A stretch of DNA of 64,000 nucleotides from Bacillus cereus (GCF_025917685.1 NZ_CP089518.1:1241001-1305000); one strand, 5' to 3'. Numbered from the stretch's first letter, positions 1 through 9,233 are shown. Notes: a model not told the origin generated them from the sequence alone. Numbers and translations are program-made.

Positions 1-352
1 GTGAATCGGCTTCTAAAAATTCAATTTGAGAAGCGTACCTGTCGAGTAACGCACTGTTTAATTCATGAGGAGCATCTTGACTTACATCACGGGCGAAACC
101 ATTTTCATATAAAATATCTCCAATTTCAAATACACGATTTTGATAGGGGAGAGGGAGACCATCGGTTATTTCTGCTAAAGAATAATTACCGTTAAACATA
201 GGCATTAATTTTTCAATCCAGTTATAAATCCCATCACCGTCCATGCGGAATGAACTGGCGTTATTTCGAAAATAGACACCCCCGTTTGAATCGGGGAGGA
301 AGAAAGTATCTTTATTTGCTTTCAGTTTTGCATGAGCTGGAAGGTTATTCAT
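1..352 (-). CDS. Putative thiazole-containing bacteriocin maturation protein, N-terminal part (cut by window edge)
   Basis: The reading frame opens at an ATG (complement of 350-352) behind a clear GGAGG site and stays open for 117 codons to the left edge, so only the N-terminus is present. The protein begins MNNLPAHAKLKANKDTFFLP and contains the phrase GGVYFRNNASSFRMDG and a FARDVSQDAPHEL segment. I recognise this as the N-terminus of the ThiF-like bacteriocin maturation protein family found in B. cereus-group heterocycle-forming (TOMM) loci. The family is thought to act with a cyclodehydratase on Cys-rich precursor peptides. It is transcribed away from odhB in the same direction, so it lies downstream of odhAB. 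The identification is from remembered family sequence; the catalytic part is outside the window. Confidence 0.68.
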   Translation of the reverse strand, partial: MNNLPAHAKLKANKDTFFLPDSNGGVYFRNNASSFRMDGDGIYNWIEKLMPMFNGNYSLAEITDGLPLPYQNRVFEIGDILYENGFARDVSQDAPHELNSALLDRYASQIEFLEADS

Positions 353-423
353 TTTAATCCTCCTTACGTTCTAGGCATACATTATTAGTCTATGTAATGC
401 AATTTGTCCCGTATGAACGCAAT

Positions 424-460
424 AAAAAAAGGCTGTAGAATGATTCATTCTACAGCCTTT
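424..460 (-). terminator. Rho-independent terminator downstream of odhB
   Basis: The inverted repeat AAAGGCTGTAGAATGA / TTCATTCTACAGCCTTT reads on the minus strand into a run of seven T. It sits 18 bases past the odhB stop and separates odhB from the bacteriocin maturation gene. Confidence 0.9.
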
Positions 461-477
461 AATAGACTAATAGTCTA

Positions 478-1737
478 TCAACCTTCTAATAATAATGATT
501 TTGGATCTTCAAGCATATCTTTAACAGCAACAAGGAAGCTAACCGCCTCTTTACCATCGACAATACGGTGGTCGTAAGATAGTGCAAGGTACATCATCGG
601 ACGGTTTTCCATACGTTCTGCATCAATTGCAACTGGTCTTACTTGAATTTTGTGCATTCCTAGAATACCTACTTGTGGGCTATTTAGGATTGGTGTTGAC
701 ATTAGAGAACCGAACACGCCACCATTTGTAATTGTAAATGTACCACCTTGTAGTTCTTTTAATGAAAGTTTGTTATCGCGTGCTTTCATACCTAAATTAC
801 GAATCTCGCTTTCGATTTCAGCGAAGTTTAATTGGTTAGCATCGCGTACAACTGGAACAACTAATCCATCTGGAGCTGCTACTGCAATACCGATATCATA
901 GAATTTTTTAATGATAAGCTCATCGCCTTGAATTTCAGCATTTAATAATGGGAATTGTTTTAATGCTGCCACAACTGCTTTTGTGAAGAATGACATAAAG
1001 CCAAGACGCACATCATGTTTTTTCTCGAAAGCATCTTTGCGTTCTTTACGTAATTCCATGATCGCACTCATATCAACTTCGTTAAATGTTGTTAACATTG
1101 CAGACGTTTGTTGAACTTCTACAAGACGTTTTGCAATTGTTTGACGGCGGCGGGACATTTTCACACGCTCAACTGGTTTTTCGAATTCAGTTTTTGCAAC
1201 TGGAGCAGGAGCTGGACTTTTTGGAGCAGCTGGTGCTTCTTTTGGCGCTGCAGCGTGAGCTTGTACATCATGTGGTCTCACACGTCCAAGTGGATCTGTG
1301 CTGCGTACGTCGTTTAAGTCGATTCCTAACTCACGAGCCATTTTACGAGCAGCTGGTGATGCGATAGGACGATTTGTATTTGGTAAACCTTGTAACGCTT
1401 TATTTTGTTCAGCACTTGGAGCTTCTGCTTTCGGTGCTTCAGTAGTTTCTTGTTTTGGTTGCTCAGCAGGTGGTGCAGGTGTACTTACTGCAACCGGTGC
1501 TCCGTTTACATCTAAAATTGCGATAGTTGCGCCAACTTCAACTGTATCCCCAGGTTCGCCTAGTAACTTCGATACAATACCTGAATCTTCTGCAATGATT
1601 TCTACATTGACTTTATCAGTTTCAAGCTCAACAACGCTGCCACCTTTCTCAACTTTGTCACCTACGTTGATAAGCCATTGTGAAATAGTTCCTTCGGTAA
1701 TAGATTCTGCAAGCTCAGGTACTTTAATTTCGATCAT
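478..1737 (-). CDS. odhB: Dihydrolipoyllysine-residue succinyltransferase, E2 of 2-oxoglutarate dehydrogenase
   Basis: E2 core of the 2-oxoglutarate dehydrogenase complex; it transfers the succinyl group from lipoate to CoA in the TCA cycle, in the cytoplasm. The 419-aa protein has the expected order: lipoyl domain (about 1-77, lipoylated Lys42 in ETDKVNVE), a flexible Ala/Pro-rich linker, a peripheral subunit-binding domain (about 124-160, [16 protein letters not shown]), a second Ala/Pro linker, and the acyltransferase domain ending with the catalytic HRIVDG (His390, Asp394). Length is normal for the family. It lies 129 bases downstream of odhA on the same strand with a long perfect inverted repeat between them, and ends in a strong terminator. 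The third subunit (E3) is not nearby, as usual in Bacillus. Confidence 0.96.
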   Translation of the reverse strand: MIEIKVPELAESITEGTISQWLINVGDKVEKGGSVVELETDKVNVEIIAEDSGIVSKLLGEPGDTVEVGATIAILDVNGAPVAVSTPAPPAEQPKQETTEAPKAEAPSAEQNKALQGLPNTNRPIASPAARKMARELGIDLNDVRSTDPLGRVRPHDVQAHAAAPKEAPAAPKSPAPAPVAKTEFEKPVERVKMSRRRQTIAKRLVEVQQTSAMLTTFNEVDMSAIMELRKERKDAFEKKHDVRLGFMSFFTKAVVAALKQFPLLNAEIQGDELIIKKFYDIGIAVAAPDGLVVPVVRDANQLNFAEIESEIRNLGMKARDNKLSLKELQGGTFTITNGGVFGSLMSTPILNSPQVGILGMHKIQVRPVAIDAERMENRPMMYLALSYDHRIVDGKEAVSFLVAVKDMLEDPKSLLLEG

Positions 1738-1807
1738 TTTAAATGTCCTCCCCTTATTTGCCTAACGGTGTGTTTTGTCTTCTTTAATCTTCGGTAATCT
1801 CCATGTA

Positions 1808-1848
1808 TTAGCTCGACTTGGGCAGAATATCTGCCCAAGTCGAGCTAA
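1808..1848. repeat. Perfect 18-bp inverted repeat between odhA and odhB
   Basis: Two 18-base arms (TTAGCTCGACTTGGGCAG and its exact complement) are separated by a 5-base loop AATAT. There is no T run on either strand after the stem, so it does not look like a simple rho-independent terminator. It sits in the 129-base gap of the odhA-odhB pair, where an RNA hairpin could stabilise or process the mRNA between E1 and E2. Confidence 0.85.
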
Positions 1849-1866
1849 TGAAATTCGTTGTTACTT

Positions 1867-4734
1867 TCAGTTGCTGAAAACTTCAATTTCTTGTTTATCT
1901 TGACGGAAGTTGTACTTCACATCTAAAGCATGTGCAACAATTAGTTCTTGCTCAGCTTTGTGAGCGAATGGATCGCCACCAGATGGGCTAGAACGATCCG
2001 GGCGTCCAATGTAACCTGTTTTTACTTTATCTCCAGCTAGTTCGAACAGAATTGGAGCCATGTAATGCCATGCACCCATATTACGAGGTTCTTCTTGAAC
2101 CCAAATAATTTCTTCTAAGTTTTTAAAGCGTTTAATAATAGATTGAACTTTTTCAGCAGGGAATGGATACAACTGTTCAATACGAACAATATGAACTTCA
2201 TCTAAGTTGTACTCATGTTTTCCAGACTCAATTTCTGCAGCTAAGTCAATCGCCATTTTACCTGTACTTAAAACAAGACGTTTTACTTTATTTGGCTTTG
2301 TACCAAGGTTTTCTTGTTCTAAAGCAGGTTGGAAACGTCCTTCGCTTAACTGACTAGCAGTTGAAAGCGTAAGTGGATGACGTAATAAACTCTTTGGCGT
2401 CATAAGCACTAACGGTCGAACAGCTTCTGTTCCTAAGATAGATGCTTGACGACGTAAAATATGGAAGTATTGTGCCGCGCTCGTTAAGTTTGCAACTGTC
2501 CAGTTATTCTCAGCAGCTAATTGTAAGAAACGCTCTGGACGTGCACTAGAGTGTTCTGGCCCTTGACCTTCATAACCGTGTGGTAATAGAAGAACTAAAC
2601 CAGATTTTTGACCCCATTTTGCTCTTCCTGCTGAAACATATTGATCAAATAATGCTTGCGCAGTATTTGAGAAGTCACCATATTGAGCTTCCCACATAAC
2701 AAGAGTTTCTGGAGCAAATACGTTATAACCATATTCATAACCAACAACAGCAGCTTCTGATAACGGACTGTTATGAACAGAGAATGAAGCGTTAATGTTC
2801 GGTAAGCGATGTAATGGTGAATATGTTTCGTTTGTATCAGTATCGTGTAATACGATATGACGATGCGCAAATGTACCACGCTGTGAATCTTGACCAGTTA
2901 AACGAATTGGCGTGCCTTCTTGTAAGATAGAAGCGAATGCTAACGATTCAGCAAGTGCCCATTCAATTTTACCATTCTCTTCAAGAGCATCTTTACGGCG
3001 CTCAAGAATTTTCTTCACTTTCGGATATATGTTAAATCCTTCAGGCCAAGATAATAGTCCTTCATTAATTGCACGAAGGGAGTCAATTGAAATACCAGTG
3101 TCAATCGATTGAATTCCTTTTGCAACAACCTCTGGAACTTTAACGTGAATTGTTGCAGCGCTCGTATCAGCTGGTGGCACTTGTGCGTATTCAGCCTTTA
3201 ATTCCTCTTGTATAAACTGAGTAATTGTTTCAATCTCATCTGCATTCAGAACGCCAGCAGATTGTAATTGATCTGCATAAATTGCTCTTACAGTTGGGTG
3301 ATTTTTAATTTTTTTGTACACTTGTGGTTGCGTAACTGCTGGATCATCCATTTCGTTATGACCATATCGACGGTAACCGATTAAATCGATTAAGAAGTCT
3401 TTTTTGAACAACGTACGATATTGGATTGCAAGGTTAGCAGCAGCAAGACAAGCTTCCGGATCATCAGCGTTTACGTGAACAATCGGAATATCGAAACCTT
3501 TTGCAAGGTCGCTTGAGTATTTAGTAGAACGAGAATCATAGCTATCAGTCGTAAAGCCGACTGCATTATTAGCGATAACATGAATCGTTCCGCCAGTTTG
3601 GTATGCATTTAATCTGCTTAAGTTGAGTGTTTCAGACACAACACCTTGACCAGGGAATGCAGCATCACCATGAACTAAAATTACGAATGATTTTGAAGTA
3701 TCTTGTTCTGGAAGACCAGATTTTTTACGATTCTCTTGAGCTGCACGTGCGAAACCTTCAACAACAGGGTTAACGAACTCAAGATGACTCGGGTTATTTG
3801 CTAATGTAACGCGAGTGCTAACTTCTTCATTACCAACGACTTGCTCTCTACCTAAATGGTATTTCACGTCGCCAGTCCAGCCAGCATTTGCCACTGCGCC
3901 TTCTATTTTTGCATGTTTGAATTCAGCAAACATGTGACCATATGGTTTTTCTAGTACGTGAGCGAGTACGCTTAGACGACCACGGTGAGCCATACCAATC
4001 ATGACATCTTCAACGCCGCCTTTAGCACCTTCTGAAACAATTTCATCTAGTACAGGTACAAGCATATCAACGCCCTCTATTGAGAAACGTTTTTGACCAA
4101 CGAATGTTTTATGCAAGAATTGCTCGAAACCTTCAACAGCAGTTAAACGTTTTAAAAGAGCAGTTCGTTTTTTATTTGATAATGGTTGACGCAATAAATT
4201 TGATTCCACCATTTGATGCAACCACACGCGTTCTTCACTATCTTGTATATGTGAGAATTCATAAGCTAAAGATTTTGTATAAACGTCTTTTAATCTATGA
4301 ATTACATCAAATGCAGTGTGAATACCCTCTGGTGCATCTTGCCATACTGTTTTAGCTGGAATCGCTTTCAAATCAGCATCGCTCAGTTCGTTCATTGCTT
4401 TTTCAAGAAGAGATTGTCCATTTGCAGCATCTTCCATCGGATTGATGTGAGCCAACGTATGCCCGAAAGAACGAATCTGTTCAACAAGTTGAACGACTTT
4501 AAGAATCTTTTCAATGTTCCCTGTGTTTTGAGGAGAAAAATGTGTTGCTGTGTTGTCCCCTGTTACGACATCATCTTGAAACGAAGGAGCTCCAAAAATT
4601 TCAAAAAGCTCTTGTAATTCCGGATCAACAGAACCTGCTCCAGTTACGTAAAGATCATACTGTTCAATAACATAACCAAGGTTCGGACCATGGAACTTGG
4701 CCCAAGGGTTTGTCGTTGTATTCTTCCTCGTCAT
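1867..4734 (-). CDS. odhA: 2-oxoglutarate dehydrogenase E1 component
   Basis: Thiamine-diphosphate-dependent E1 of the 2-oxoglutarate dehydrogenase complex; it decarboxylates 2-oxoglutarate and succinylates the lipoyl group of OdhB. I start it at the ATG complementing 4732-4734 ([14 protein letters not shown]), which has GGGAGG seven bases upstream and gives 955 aa, the usual length in the group; a frame extension to 4800 has no good ribosome site. The N-terminal OdhA-type domain is followed by the TPP-binding half ([36 protein letters not shown]) and the transketolase-like pyrimidine domain ([25 protein letters not shown]). It is the first gene of the odhAB pair; a cre-like site lies about 350 bases upstream. 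Confidence 0.96.
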   Translation of the reverse strand: MTRKNTTTNPWAKFHGPNLGYVIEQYDLYVTGAGSVDPELQELFEIFGAPSFQDDVVTGDNTATHFSPQNTGNIEKILKVVQLVEQIRSFGHTLAHINPMEDAANGQSLLEKAMNELSDADLKAIPAKTVWQDAPEGIHTAFDVIHRLKDVYTKSLAYEFSHIQDSEERVWLHQMVESNLLRQPLSNKKRTALLKRLTAVEGFEQFLHKTFVGQKRFSIEGVDMLVPVLDEIVSEGAKGGVEDVMIGMAHRGRLSVLAHVLEKPYGHMFAEFKHAKIEGAVANAGWTGDVKYHLGREQVVGNEEVSTRVTLANNPSHLEFVNPVVEGFARAAQENRKKSGLPEQDTSKSFVILVHGDAAFPGQGVVSETLNLSRLNAYQTGGTIHVIANNAVGFTTDSYDSRSTKYSSDLAKGFDIPIVHVNADDPEACLAAANLAIQYRTLFKKDFLIDLIGYRRYGHNEMDDPAVTQPQVYKKIKNHPTVRAIYADQLQSAGVLNADEIETITQFIQEELKAEYAQVPPADTSAATIHVKVPEVVAKGIQSIDTGISIDSLRAINEGLLSWPEGFNIYPKVKKILERRKDALEENGKIEWALAESLAFASILQEGTPIRLTGQDSQRGTFAHRHIVLHDTDTNETYSPLHRLPNINASFSVHNSPLSEAAVVGYEYGYNVFAPETLVMWEAQYGDFSNTAQALFDQYVSAGRAKWGQKSGLVLLLPHGYEGQGPEHSSARPERFLQLAAENNWTVANLTSAAQYFHILRRQASILGTEAVRPLVLMTPKSLLRHPLTLSTASQLSEGRFQPALEQENLGTKPNKVKRLVLSTGKMAIDLAAEIESGKHEYNLDEVHIVRIEQLYPFPAEKVQSIIKRFKNLEEIIWVQEEPRNMGAWHYMAPILFELAGDKVKTGYIGRPDRSSPSGGDPFAHKAEQELIVAHALDVKYNFRQDKQEIEVFSN

Positions 4735-5490
4735 TTGTTTAAACCTCCCAATGCATATAATCCTTTTCCTATACAAAAGGTGCATTTTGCTCTTTTTCAA
4801 TAATTGATGAACTAAAAATTAATGTAATTGTTTTCTTTACTCTTATGTTATTACAATAATTTACATAATACCAAACACTATTACTTATCTGTTTTGTAAA
4901 AAAACATTCACAATAACTTATCACCCAAGTTAATCTTTCATGTTATAAAGTAATTTTACAGAAAAATGGGGTGGATATATTTGGTATACCTACATTAATA
5001 ACTATAATTGTTGTATTTAAATATAAGTAAAATTGTTAGAATGTTTCGATAAAGATTAGTTTGAATTATGTATATTGAAATAATAAGCGCTTTCATTGAT
5101 ATTATACAACAATATAACGGAATATAGTATAAAAAATAAAAAATTATGAATTTAGCGTAAATTTTATTTCGATAGTGTTAAATATCGAAAGGAAAACGAA
5201 GGATTTCTACAAAAAAAGTGGCTAAACATAAAAAATGCTTCATAAACCGTTAGTTTCTATAAATATGGCGAAAAACAACGTAAAAACAATAGCACATTTC
5301 ATCTAATAAGGAGAGGAATGAAATAGTTTTAAAGAATAAAACAAATATGGAGATATTAAATTTTCACAAAAGTGGGGAGGAGATATAGTAACGGATATAT
5401 ACATTGTTCCATGTTTCATTTCAAAATAGACATGATTAAGTTGAAAAAGTTTCTTCTATATAAATAGAACGAAAAATAAAACGAAATGAA
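4735..5490. other. Long AT-rich intergenic region between divergent odhA and the XRE operon
   Basis: About 750 bases with no convincing gene on either strand; every frame is broken by many stops. It must carry the odhA promoter on the minus strand. The only site I can point to is a cre-like sequence at 5082-5095. No tRNA, riboswitch or repeat is evident. Confidence 0.6.
5082..5095 (-). promoter_or_regulatory. Possible CcpA (cre) site upstream of odhA
   Basis: The minus strand reads TGAAAGCGCTTATT, which matches the cre consensus TGNAANCGNTNNCA in the left half and centre but not in the last two bases. Carbon catabolite control of TCA genes is known in Bacillus, so the position is plausible, but the site is about 350 bases from the odhA start and the match is incomplete. 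Confidence 0.35.
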
Positions 5491-5532
5491 TGTAAAGGAA
5501 CCTTGACGTAAAGTCTCCTTTACATATATACT
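5491..5532 (+). promoter_or_regulatory. SigA promoter with flanking inverted repeat (probable XRE autoregulatory operator)
   Basis: A TTGACG -35 (5503-5508), an 18-base spacer and a TATACT -10 (5527-5532) precede the XRE gene. The -35 is bracketed by a 9-bp inverted repeat TGTAAAGGA (5491-5499) / TCCTTTACA (5516-5524). A repeat in this place is what an autorepressing HTH protein would use; the binding protein is inferred from position only. Confidence 0.55.
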
Positions 5533-5560
5533 CGATATAAGGAAGGAGGGAGAAATTTCC

Positions 5561-5776
5561 TTGGAAAATAAAATGGTCGAATACCGAAAAAAATTTGGAC
5601 TATCTCAAGAAAAATTGGCTGAGAAACTTGGGGTTTCCAGACAAACCATCATTTCAATTGAAAAAGGGAAATATGATCCATCACTTCCATTAGCATTTGA
5701 AATAGCAAAAACATTTCAGACAACGATAGAACATGTATTTATTTATGAAGGAAAAGAAGAGGAGGAGAAAGGATGA
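5561..5776 (+). CDS. Small XRE-family transcriptional regulator
   Basis: 71-aa protein consisting almost only of a Cro/CI-type helix-turn-helix (residues about 5-60; LSQEKLAEKLGVSRQTIISIEKG with the recognition helix in SRQTIISIE). It belongs to the short YozG-like regulators that usually accompany a membrane protein. The start is the TTG at 5561, placed 11 bases after GGAGG; the first ATG (5573) is too far from that site. The stop overlaps the next start by four bases, so it is translationally coupled to the membrane protein. The inverted repeat over its promoter suggests autorepression. The target and signal are unknown. Confidence 0.85.
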   Translation: MENKMVEYRKKFGLSQEKLAEKLGVSRQTIISIEKGKYDPSLPLAFEIAKTFQTTIEHVFIYEGKEEEEKG

Positions 5777-6150
5777 ATTATTCACAAAAGTACTTTGTTA
5801 TTATGGGAATTATCTTTTTAATTATGAGTGGATTTATGATATTAGCAGGTATAATGACGCATTCGGCACCGCCAATTCCAACTTATACCGTGCTTGCAAT
5901 GATGATTATGTGTTTCTGCCTAAGCTACTTGCACCCGCAATTTAAAGAAAAAGATGAGCGAATGAAACTCATTCGTTATAAAGGGATGTTCTTCAGCTTT
6001 TTTGCTCTAACAGCATATTATCTTCTTTTCTCTATTGGTTTGAACCTAAAAGTAATTACACTATCTGCGGTTGAATTATTGAATATACTTATGGCGCTTA
6101 CGATGAGTACAGTTTTTATCTCATTTGTTGTTTTATCGAAAAGATATTAA
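5773..6150 (+). CDS. Four-helix membrane protein coupled to XRE regulator
   Basis: 125-aa hydrophobic protein with four likely membrane segments (about residues 8-28, 38-55, 72-90, 98-120) and a short charged cytoplasmic loop (HPQFKEKDERMKLIRYKG) between the second and third. It resembles the small uncharacterised membrane proteins that follow YozG-type regulators, sometimes described as DUF2178-like. Start ATG 5773 overlaps the XRE stop (ATGA), with GGAGG just upstream inside the XRE gene. I cannot name a function; it may be an accessory sensor or a membrane stress protein controlled by its neighbour. Confidence 0.75.
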   Translation: MNYSQKYFVIMGIIFLIMSGFMILAGIMTHSAPPIPTYTVLAMMIMCFCLSYLHPQFKEKDERMKLIRYKGMFFSFFALTAYYLLFSIGLNLKVITLSAVELLNILMALTMSTVFISFVVLSKRY

Positions 6151-6178
6151 GATGGAAGAGAGAAAGGAAGATTAACAT

Positions 6179-6361
6179 ATGCAAATGATGTATGCTTTTG
6201 GCATTGGGCTTGTATTATTTTTAGCCGTATTCTTATTTATTCGTAAAGATGTTCAAGGCGGGACGTTAACGAAAAGAGGATTTTATAAAATGATCGGCTG
6301 TCTAGTTGTTATGTTTATAGCGATTATCGTAATGATCGTTTTAATAAATCAGTCACTATAG
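6179..6361 (+). CDS. Small two-helix membrane protein
   Basis: 60-aa protein with two membrane segments (about 4-22 and 38-57) separated by a basic loop (RKDVQGGTLTKRGFYK). ATG 6179 follows an AGAAAGGAAG ribosome site by eight bases. It lies 28 bases after the four-helix membrane protein and is followed directly by a terminator, so it is the last gene of the three-gene XRE operon. No family recognised. Confidence 0.7.
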   Translation: MQMMYAFGIGLVLFLAVFLFIRKDVQGGTLTKRGFYKMIGCLVVMFIAIIVMIVLINQSL

Positions 6362-6374
6362 AATTTAAAAATGG

Positions 6375-6404
6375 AACCTTACTTTTGTAAGGTTTTTCTT
6401 TTTG
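6375..6404 (+). terminator. Terminator of the XRE/membrane operon
   Basis: AACCTTAC / GTAAGGTT stem with a four-T loop, then TTTCTTTTTG. It lies 13 bases past the stop of the last gene of the operon. Confidence 0.85.
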
Positions 6405-6495
6405 AAAAATAAAACAAAAATTACCATAAAACCCATTTGCTATCTATTCTCTATATTATATAATCCAATAAAATGATAGATAAGGAGAATAGTAT

Positions 6496-6858
6496 ATGAA
6501 TAAAAAAGCTATCTTCTTTATAGCAGTATGTCTACTACTTATAGCTAGTATTACTTACATAATATGTAACAAACGAGAACAAGTGCCACCTATGTTAGTA
6601 TGGGAGGGCCAGGAATACTACGTTACGAATGAACCTGCAAAAGCAGAAGAAGTCGGGAAAAAGCTTGGCGAAGTGACAAAGAAAATTGAAACAAGCAAAG
6701 AGCCTACTAAAGATAGTGAATCCAACATATTACAAGAAAAAACAGAAGTATTTGAAATGATTTTAGAAGAAGAGGATGAAAGGCGTCCCATACTTGTAAA
6801 AGAACCTAATAGTGAAGGGTATAGAGTAGCAAGGCCGATGTTAAAACAAGTACTTTAA
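6496..6858 (+). CDS. Hypothetical membrane-anchored protein
   Basis: 120 aa with one N-terminal hydrophobic helix (about 4-23, no lipobox; a CNK follows but lacks the right spacing for lipidation) and a charged extracytoplasmic part rich in Glu and Lys. The segment PPMLVWEGQEYYVTNEP looks like a small beta-structured domain seen in other Bacillus secreted hypotheticals. ATG 6496 has AAGGAG 9 bases upstream. Single-gene unit; no neighbour gives a hint of function. Confidence 0.65.
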   Translation: MNKKAIFFIAVCLLLIASITYIICNKREQVPPMLVWEGQEYYVTNEPAKAEEVGKKLGEVTKKIETSKEPTKDSESNILQEKTEVFEMILEEEDERRPILVKEPNSEGYRVARPMLKQVL

Positions 6859-7026
6859 TTAAAAGGAGTCAATCAAGTAGAGGGCTTGTTGTAGAAAATA
6901 TAAACTATTTACACTTACCATGAAAGAAGAAAAGTTGTTTGATTGAACTCGAACTCTATAGTAATTATAAAAGATTATTATATATTTGGTGTTTTTTGAA
7001 GTGGGATCTTTTAAAAAAGCATTGTA

Positions 7027-7596
7027 TTGGATAGTTCCAATAATAGAGGTGTACATCCTTGCACCTTTTTGGCAGAGTGTCCTTATGCCTTTGGGGGGAA
7101 TGTGATTAAAAATTCTAGTGTTTTTAAAAGTTTAACTGTTTCAGAGAAAGAAGAAACGGCTACGAATAGCTACGAAGTTGTTAAGGAACAACTGAAAGAT
7201 TATTCGAAAAATTATGTGCAAGCACATAATGAGGGAGATTTTTCATTAGTTAAGAAATTTTATGATGAGGGAACTACTACATATGTATCTACAGAAGATT
7301 ACATAAAACATCATACTAACAAATTCAAAATAGATCTGTATGATATTACGCTGCAAGAAGCACCTGAAAGAATAGGGAATTCAAGTACATATAACGTTAA
7401 AACTGATATGGAGTATCGATATGATACTAAAGAGAAGAAAATAAAGGAAGTGGTAAAAAATAGAACATTTCAAGTTACCCTTACTTCTAATAATCAATTA
7501 ATTTTTAATAAGACAAATGCAGTTGGACAATCAGTTTGTTATAATCTAAATCAGCCAGCTGGTCAAAATAAGATAGATTGTGCTGAAACGAATTAA
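7027..7596 (+). pseudogene. Remnant of TcaA-like protein: NTF2-like C-terminal domain without its N-terminus
   Basis: The frame from about residue 35 on encodes a fold typical of the NTF2-like C-terminal domains of TcaA/YvbJ-type envelope proteins (VKEQLKDYSKNYVQAHNEGD, then an EYRYDTKEKKIKEVV strand region and a final Cys pair). The full-length relatives start with a zinc ribbon and a membrane helix, which are missing here. No good start exists: TTG 7027 lacks a ribosome site, GTG 7102 is only three bases from a G run. Upstream (6980-7101) another frame encodes a short hydrophobic stretch (YWIVPIIEVYILAPFW), which suggests frameshift decay. I treat it as a decayed or 5'-truncated gene. Confidence 0.45.
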
Positions 7597-7652
7597 AAGC
7601 AATAGTGAAAGCATATGTTGAAAAGGGAATTTACTAGAGAGTAGTAGGCGTT

Positions 7653-7808
7653 ATGAAATGGAAATCGGCAACTTTTGAAAAAGTAGTTACGTATAATCCA
7701 TCTGTTGAGCAAATTATAAATACATTCAAGGCACAAAACTTAAATGGCGGAGCACTTATAAATTTTTTTAAGTACGTAATAAGAATTTTGTTTGAGAAAT
7801 ACGACTAA
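7653..7808 (+). other. Possible 51-codon gene fragment
   Basis: An ATG-initiated frame of 51 codons (MKWKSATFEKVVTYNPSVEQ at its start) with an AG-rich stretch upstream but no strong ribosome site. It lies inside a 530-base stretch without other genes, between the TcaA-like remnant and a terminator. Base composition fits coding sequence, so it may be a remnant of a longer gene; I recognise no family. Confidence 0.3.
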
Positions 7809-7991
7809 ATGAAGATGGACACGAGCATTTTTTAGAAGAACCTTCAACTCTTTAGATATAATTAATAAATTAGAAGAGTTAAAAATACATACATCAGAAA
7901 AATATAATTTGCATTTAAAAGAGACAAAGGTGACGAATTGAAAGAAAGATCACTTACAAAATTTAGTGTGAAAATTTATAGGAGTTATAGA

Positions 7992-8023
7992 AAAGATGTT
8001 GGCTTGTGCCAGCATCTTTTTTT
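7992..8023 (+). terminator. Rho-independent terminator
   Basis: AAAGATGTTGGC / GCCAGCATCTTT stem (one G-T pair) with a short TTGT loop and seven T. It closes the decayed stretch 6860-7990 and isolates the 232-aa gene that follows. Confidence 0.85.
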
Positions 8024-8126
8024 ATATTCATGGTTTATTGAATGATGAGTTATATAAAGAGGGTAATTATACATTTACAATATAAAATCTTTATATTAAA
8101 ATATAATAGGTAAAGGAGGGTGAGTA

Positions 8127-8825
8127 ATGAGTCAATATTGGTATGATAATTTCAAGGATAATCCTGATTTGTACTCGGGATATTGTCGTAAGTTATGTCG
8201 TTCTTTAGGTCTTAGTGATTTTTACATAGTTAAAGTTTTGTATTTTGCTAATCTTATTCATGTCGCCACTTCGAAGTATGATGATGTTCTTTTTCACAGT
8301 GGAATTAGGTTTCCCTCAGAAACATTTACTTGGAAGCTTAGAGAAGCTAATTCTAAGGAGGAAAACTTTGATGTTGAAGCTTTCTTAGAATATGCAAGCG
8401 ACTTAGTTGATGAATATGTACGAATTGATCCTGCTGATTTAAGGCCGAGTTTATTAGTTTTACACAAACATGTCCAATCTTCTTCAAAATTCGAGTTATT
8501 TGTTATAAATGGGGATATTTTTTCTTTTATAGATGAAAATTCTCATCTACCAGGTTTATTTGTCATAACACATGAAGATGAATATCTTTTTGTATCTGAG
8601 ATCGGTGCTGACCCTGCAGATGTTATAGATGAAGTTGTAGAATTGAAGAAGAAATATAGGACTTTTGATTTACATATTATCGTTACTGAAACAAAATCAG
8701 ATGCAAAACTATATGCAATGTATTTAGCTTTAAAATACTTGAGTACAGCTGATTTAAATATTACTTTAGATGTTCCGGAATACAGTAAAAGTTTGAAATG
8801 CCATTTTGAAAACCAAGTGATATGA
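8127..8825 (+). CDS. Orphan hypothetical protein, 232 aa
   Basis: Clear gene: ATG 8127 follows AAAGGAGGGTGAGTA. The product is soluble, acidic, without signal peptide or membrane helix. The first 60 residues are rich in aromatic residues and Cys (SGYCRKLCRSLGLSDFY), and the C-terminal half alternates strands and helices (LFVITHEDEYLFVSEIGADP, DLHIIVTETKSDAKLYAMYL), like a small alpha/beta domain. I do not recognise the family. It stands alone between a terminator and a phage-type integrase remnant next to a tRNA, so it is probably cargo of a former integrated element; a role in phage or plasmid interaction is only a guess. Confidence 0.7.
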   Translation: MSQYWYDNFKDNPDLYSGYCRKLCRSLGLSDFYIVKVLYFANLIHVATSKYDDVLFHSGIRFPSETFTWKLREANSKEENFDVEAFLEYASDLVDEYVRIDPADLRPSLLVLHKHVQSSSKFELFVINGDIFSFIDENSHLPGLFVITHEDEYLFVSEIGADPADVIDEVVELKKKYRTFDLHIIVTETKSDAKLYAMYLALKYLSTADLNITLDVPEYSKSLKCHFENQVI

Positions 8826-8999
8826 GTAGTGTTATATTTTGTTTGGAAGGCCTTGCTGGGATGCGGGGTCTTATTTTGTGTTAATTAGAGGAACTAAAAT
8901 AGTATATCTGAGTTTAATTATATAAGTTAAATATCACACCTTGAGGTTCATAAGATTATTGAACTTGCATATCAGTTTAAGTAAAGTAGTTAGCTAACC

Positions 9000-9134
9000 G
9001 TAGATAAGTTAGAAGTGAAGGTGATTTCTGAACGATTAGGACATAGTAAAATCAAAATCACATTGGATACTTACTCACATGTGTTGCCAATGATGCAAGA
9101 AGATGCGGTAAACAAAATAGAAGAGATTTTGTAG
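9000..9134 (+). pseudogene. C-terminal remnant of tyrosine recombinase (phage integrase)
   Basis: The frame encodes about 44 residues including SERLGHSKIKITLDTYSHVL, the conserved end of the tyrosine-recombinase catalytic domain with the active Tyr at codon 9072-9074, and stops at TAG 9132. The upstream part of the domain (Arg-His boxes) is absent; the frame meets a stop just before 9000. It lies 100 bases from the tRNA-Val gene, the usual place for an integrase beside its attachment site. It is a relic, not an active enzyme. Confidence 0.8.
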
Positions 9135-9184
9135 GGAATGTGACCAATTCTGTGACCACTGGTGTTTTTGAGGATAAGTTTAAA

Positions 9185-9222
9185 TAAATAAAAAACCGCA
9201 TCAAACGTTAATTTGATACGAT
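9185..9222 (-). terminator. Terminator of tRNA-Val
   Basis: On the minus strand ATCGTATCAAA / TTTGATGCGGT forms an 11-pair stem with two G-T pairs and a six-base loop, followed by TTTTTTATTTATTTA. It lies 11 bases past the tRNA 3' end. Confidence 0.8.
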
Positions 9223-9233
9223 TTCTATCAGTA

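Noticed and set aside
1298..1765. 155-codon plus-strand frame antisense to odhB
   Set aside because: It mirrors the Ala/Pro-rich linker of odhB; no ribosome site and no homology visible.
6859..7056. 65-codon minus-strand frame in the decayed stretch
   Set aside because: AT-rich composition, no ribosome site, and no protein features; random open frame.
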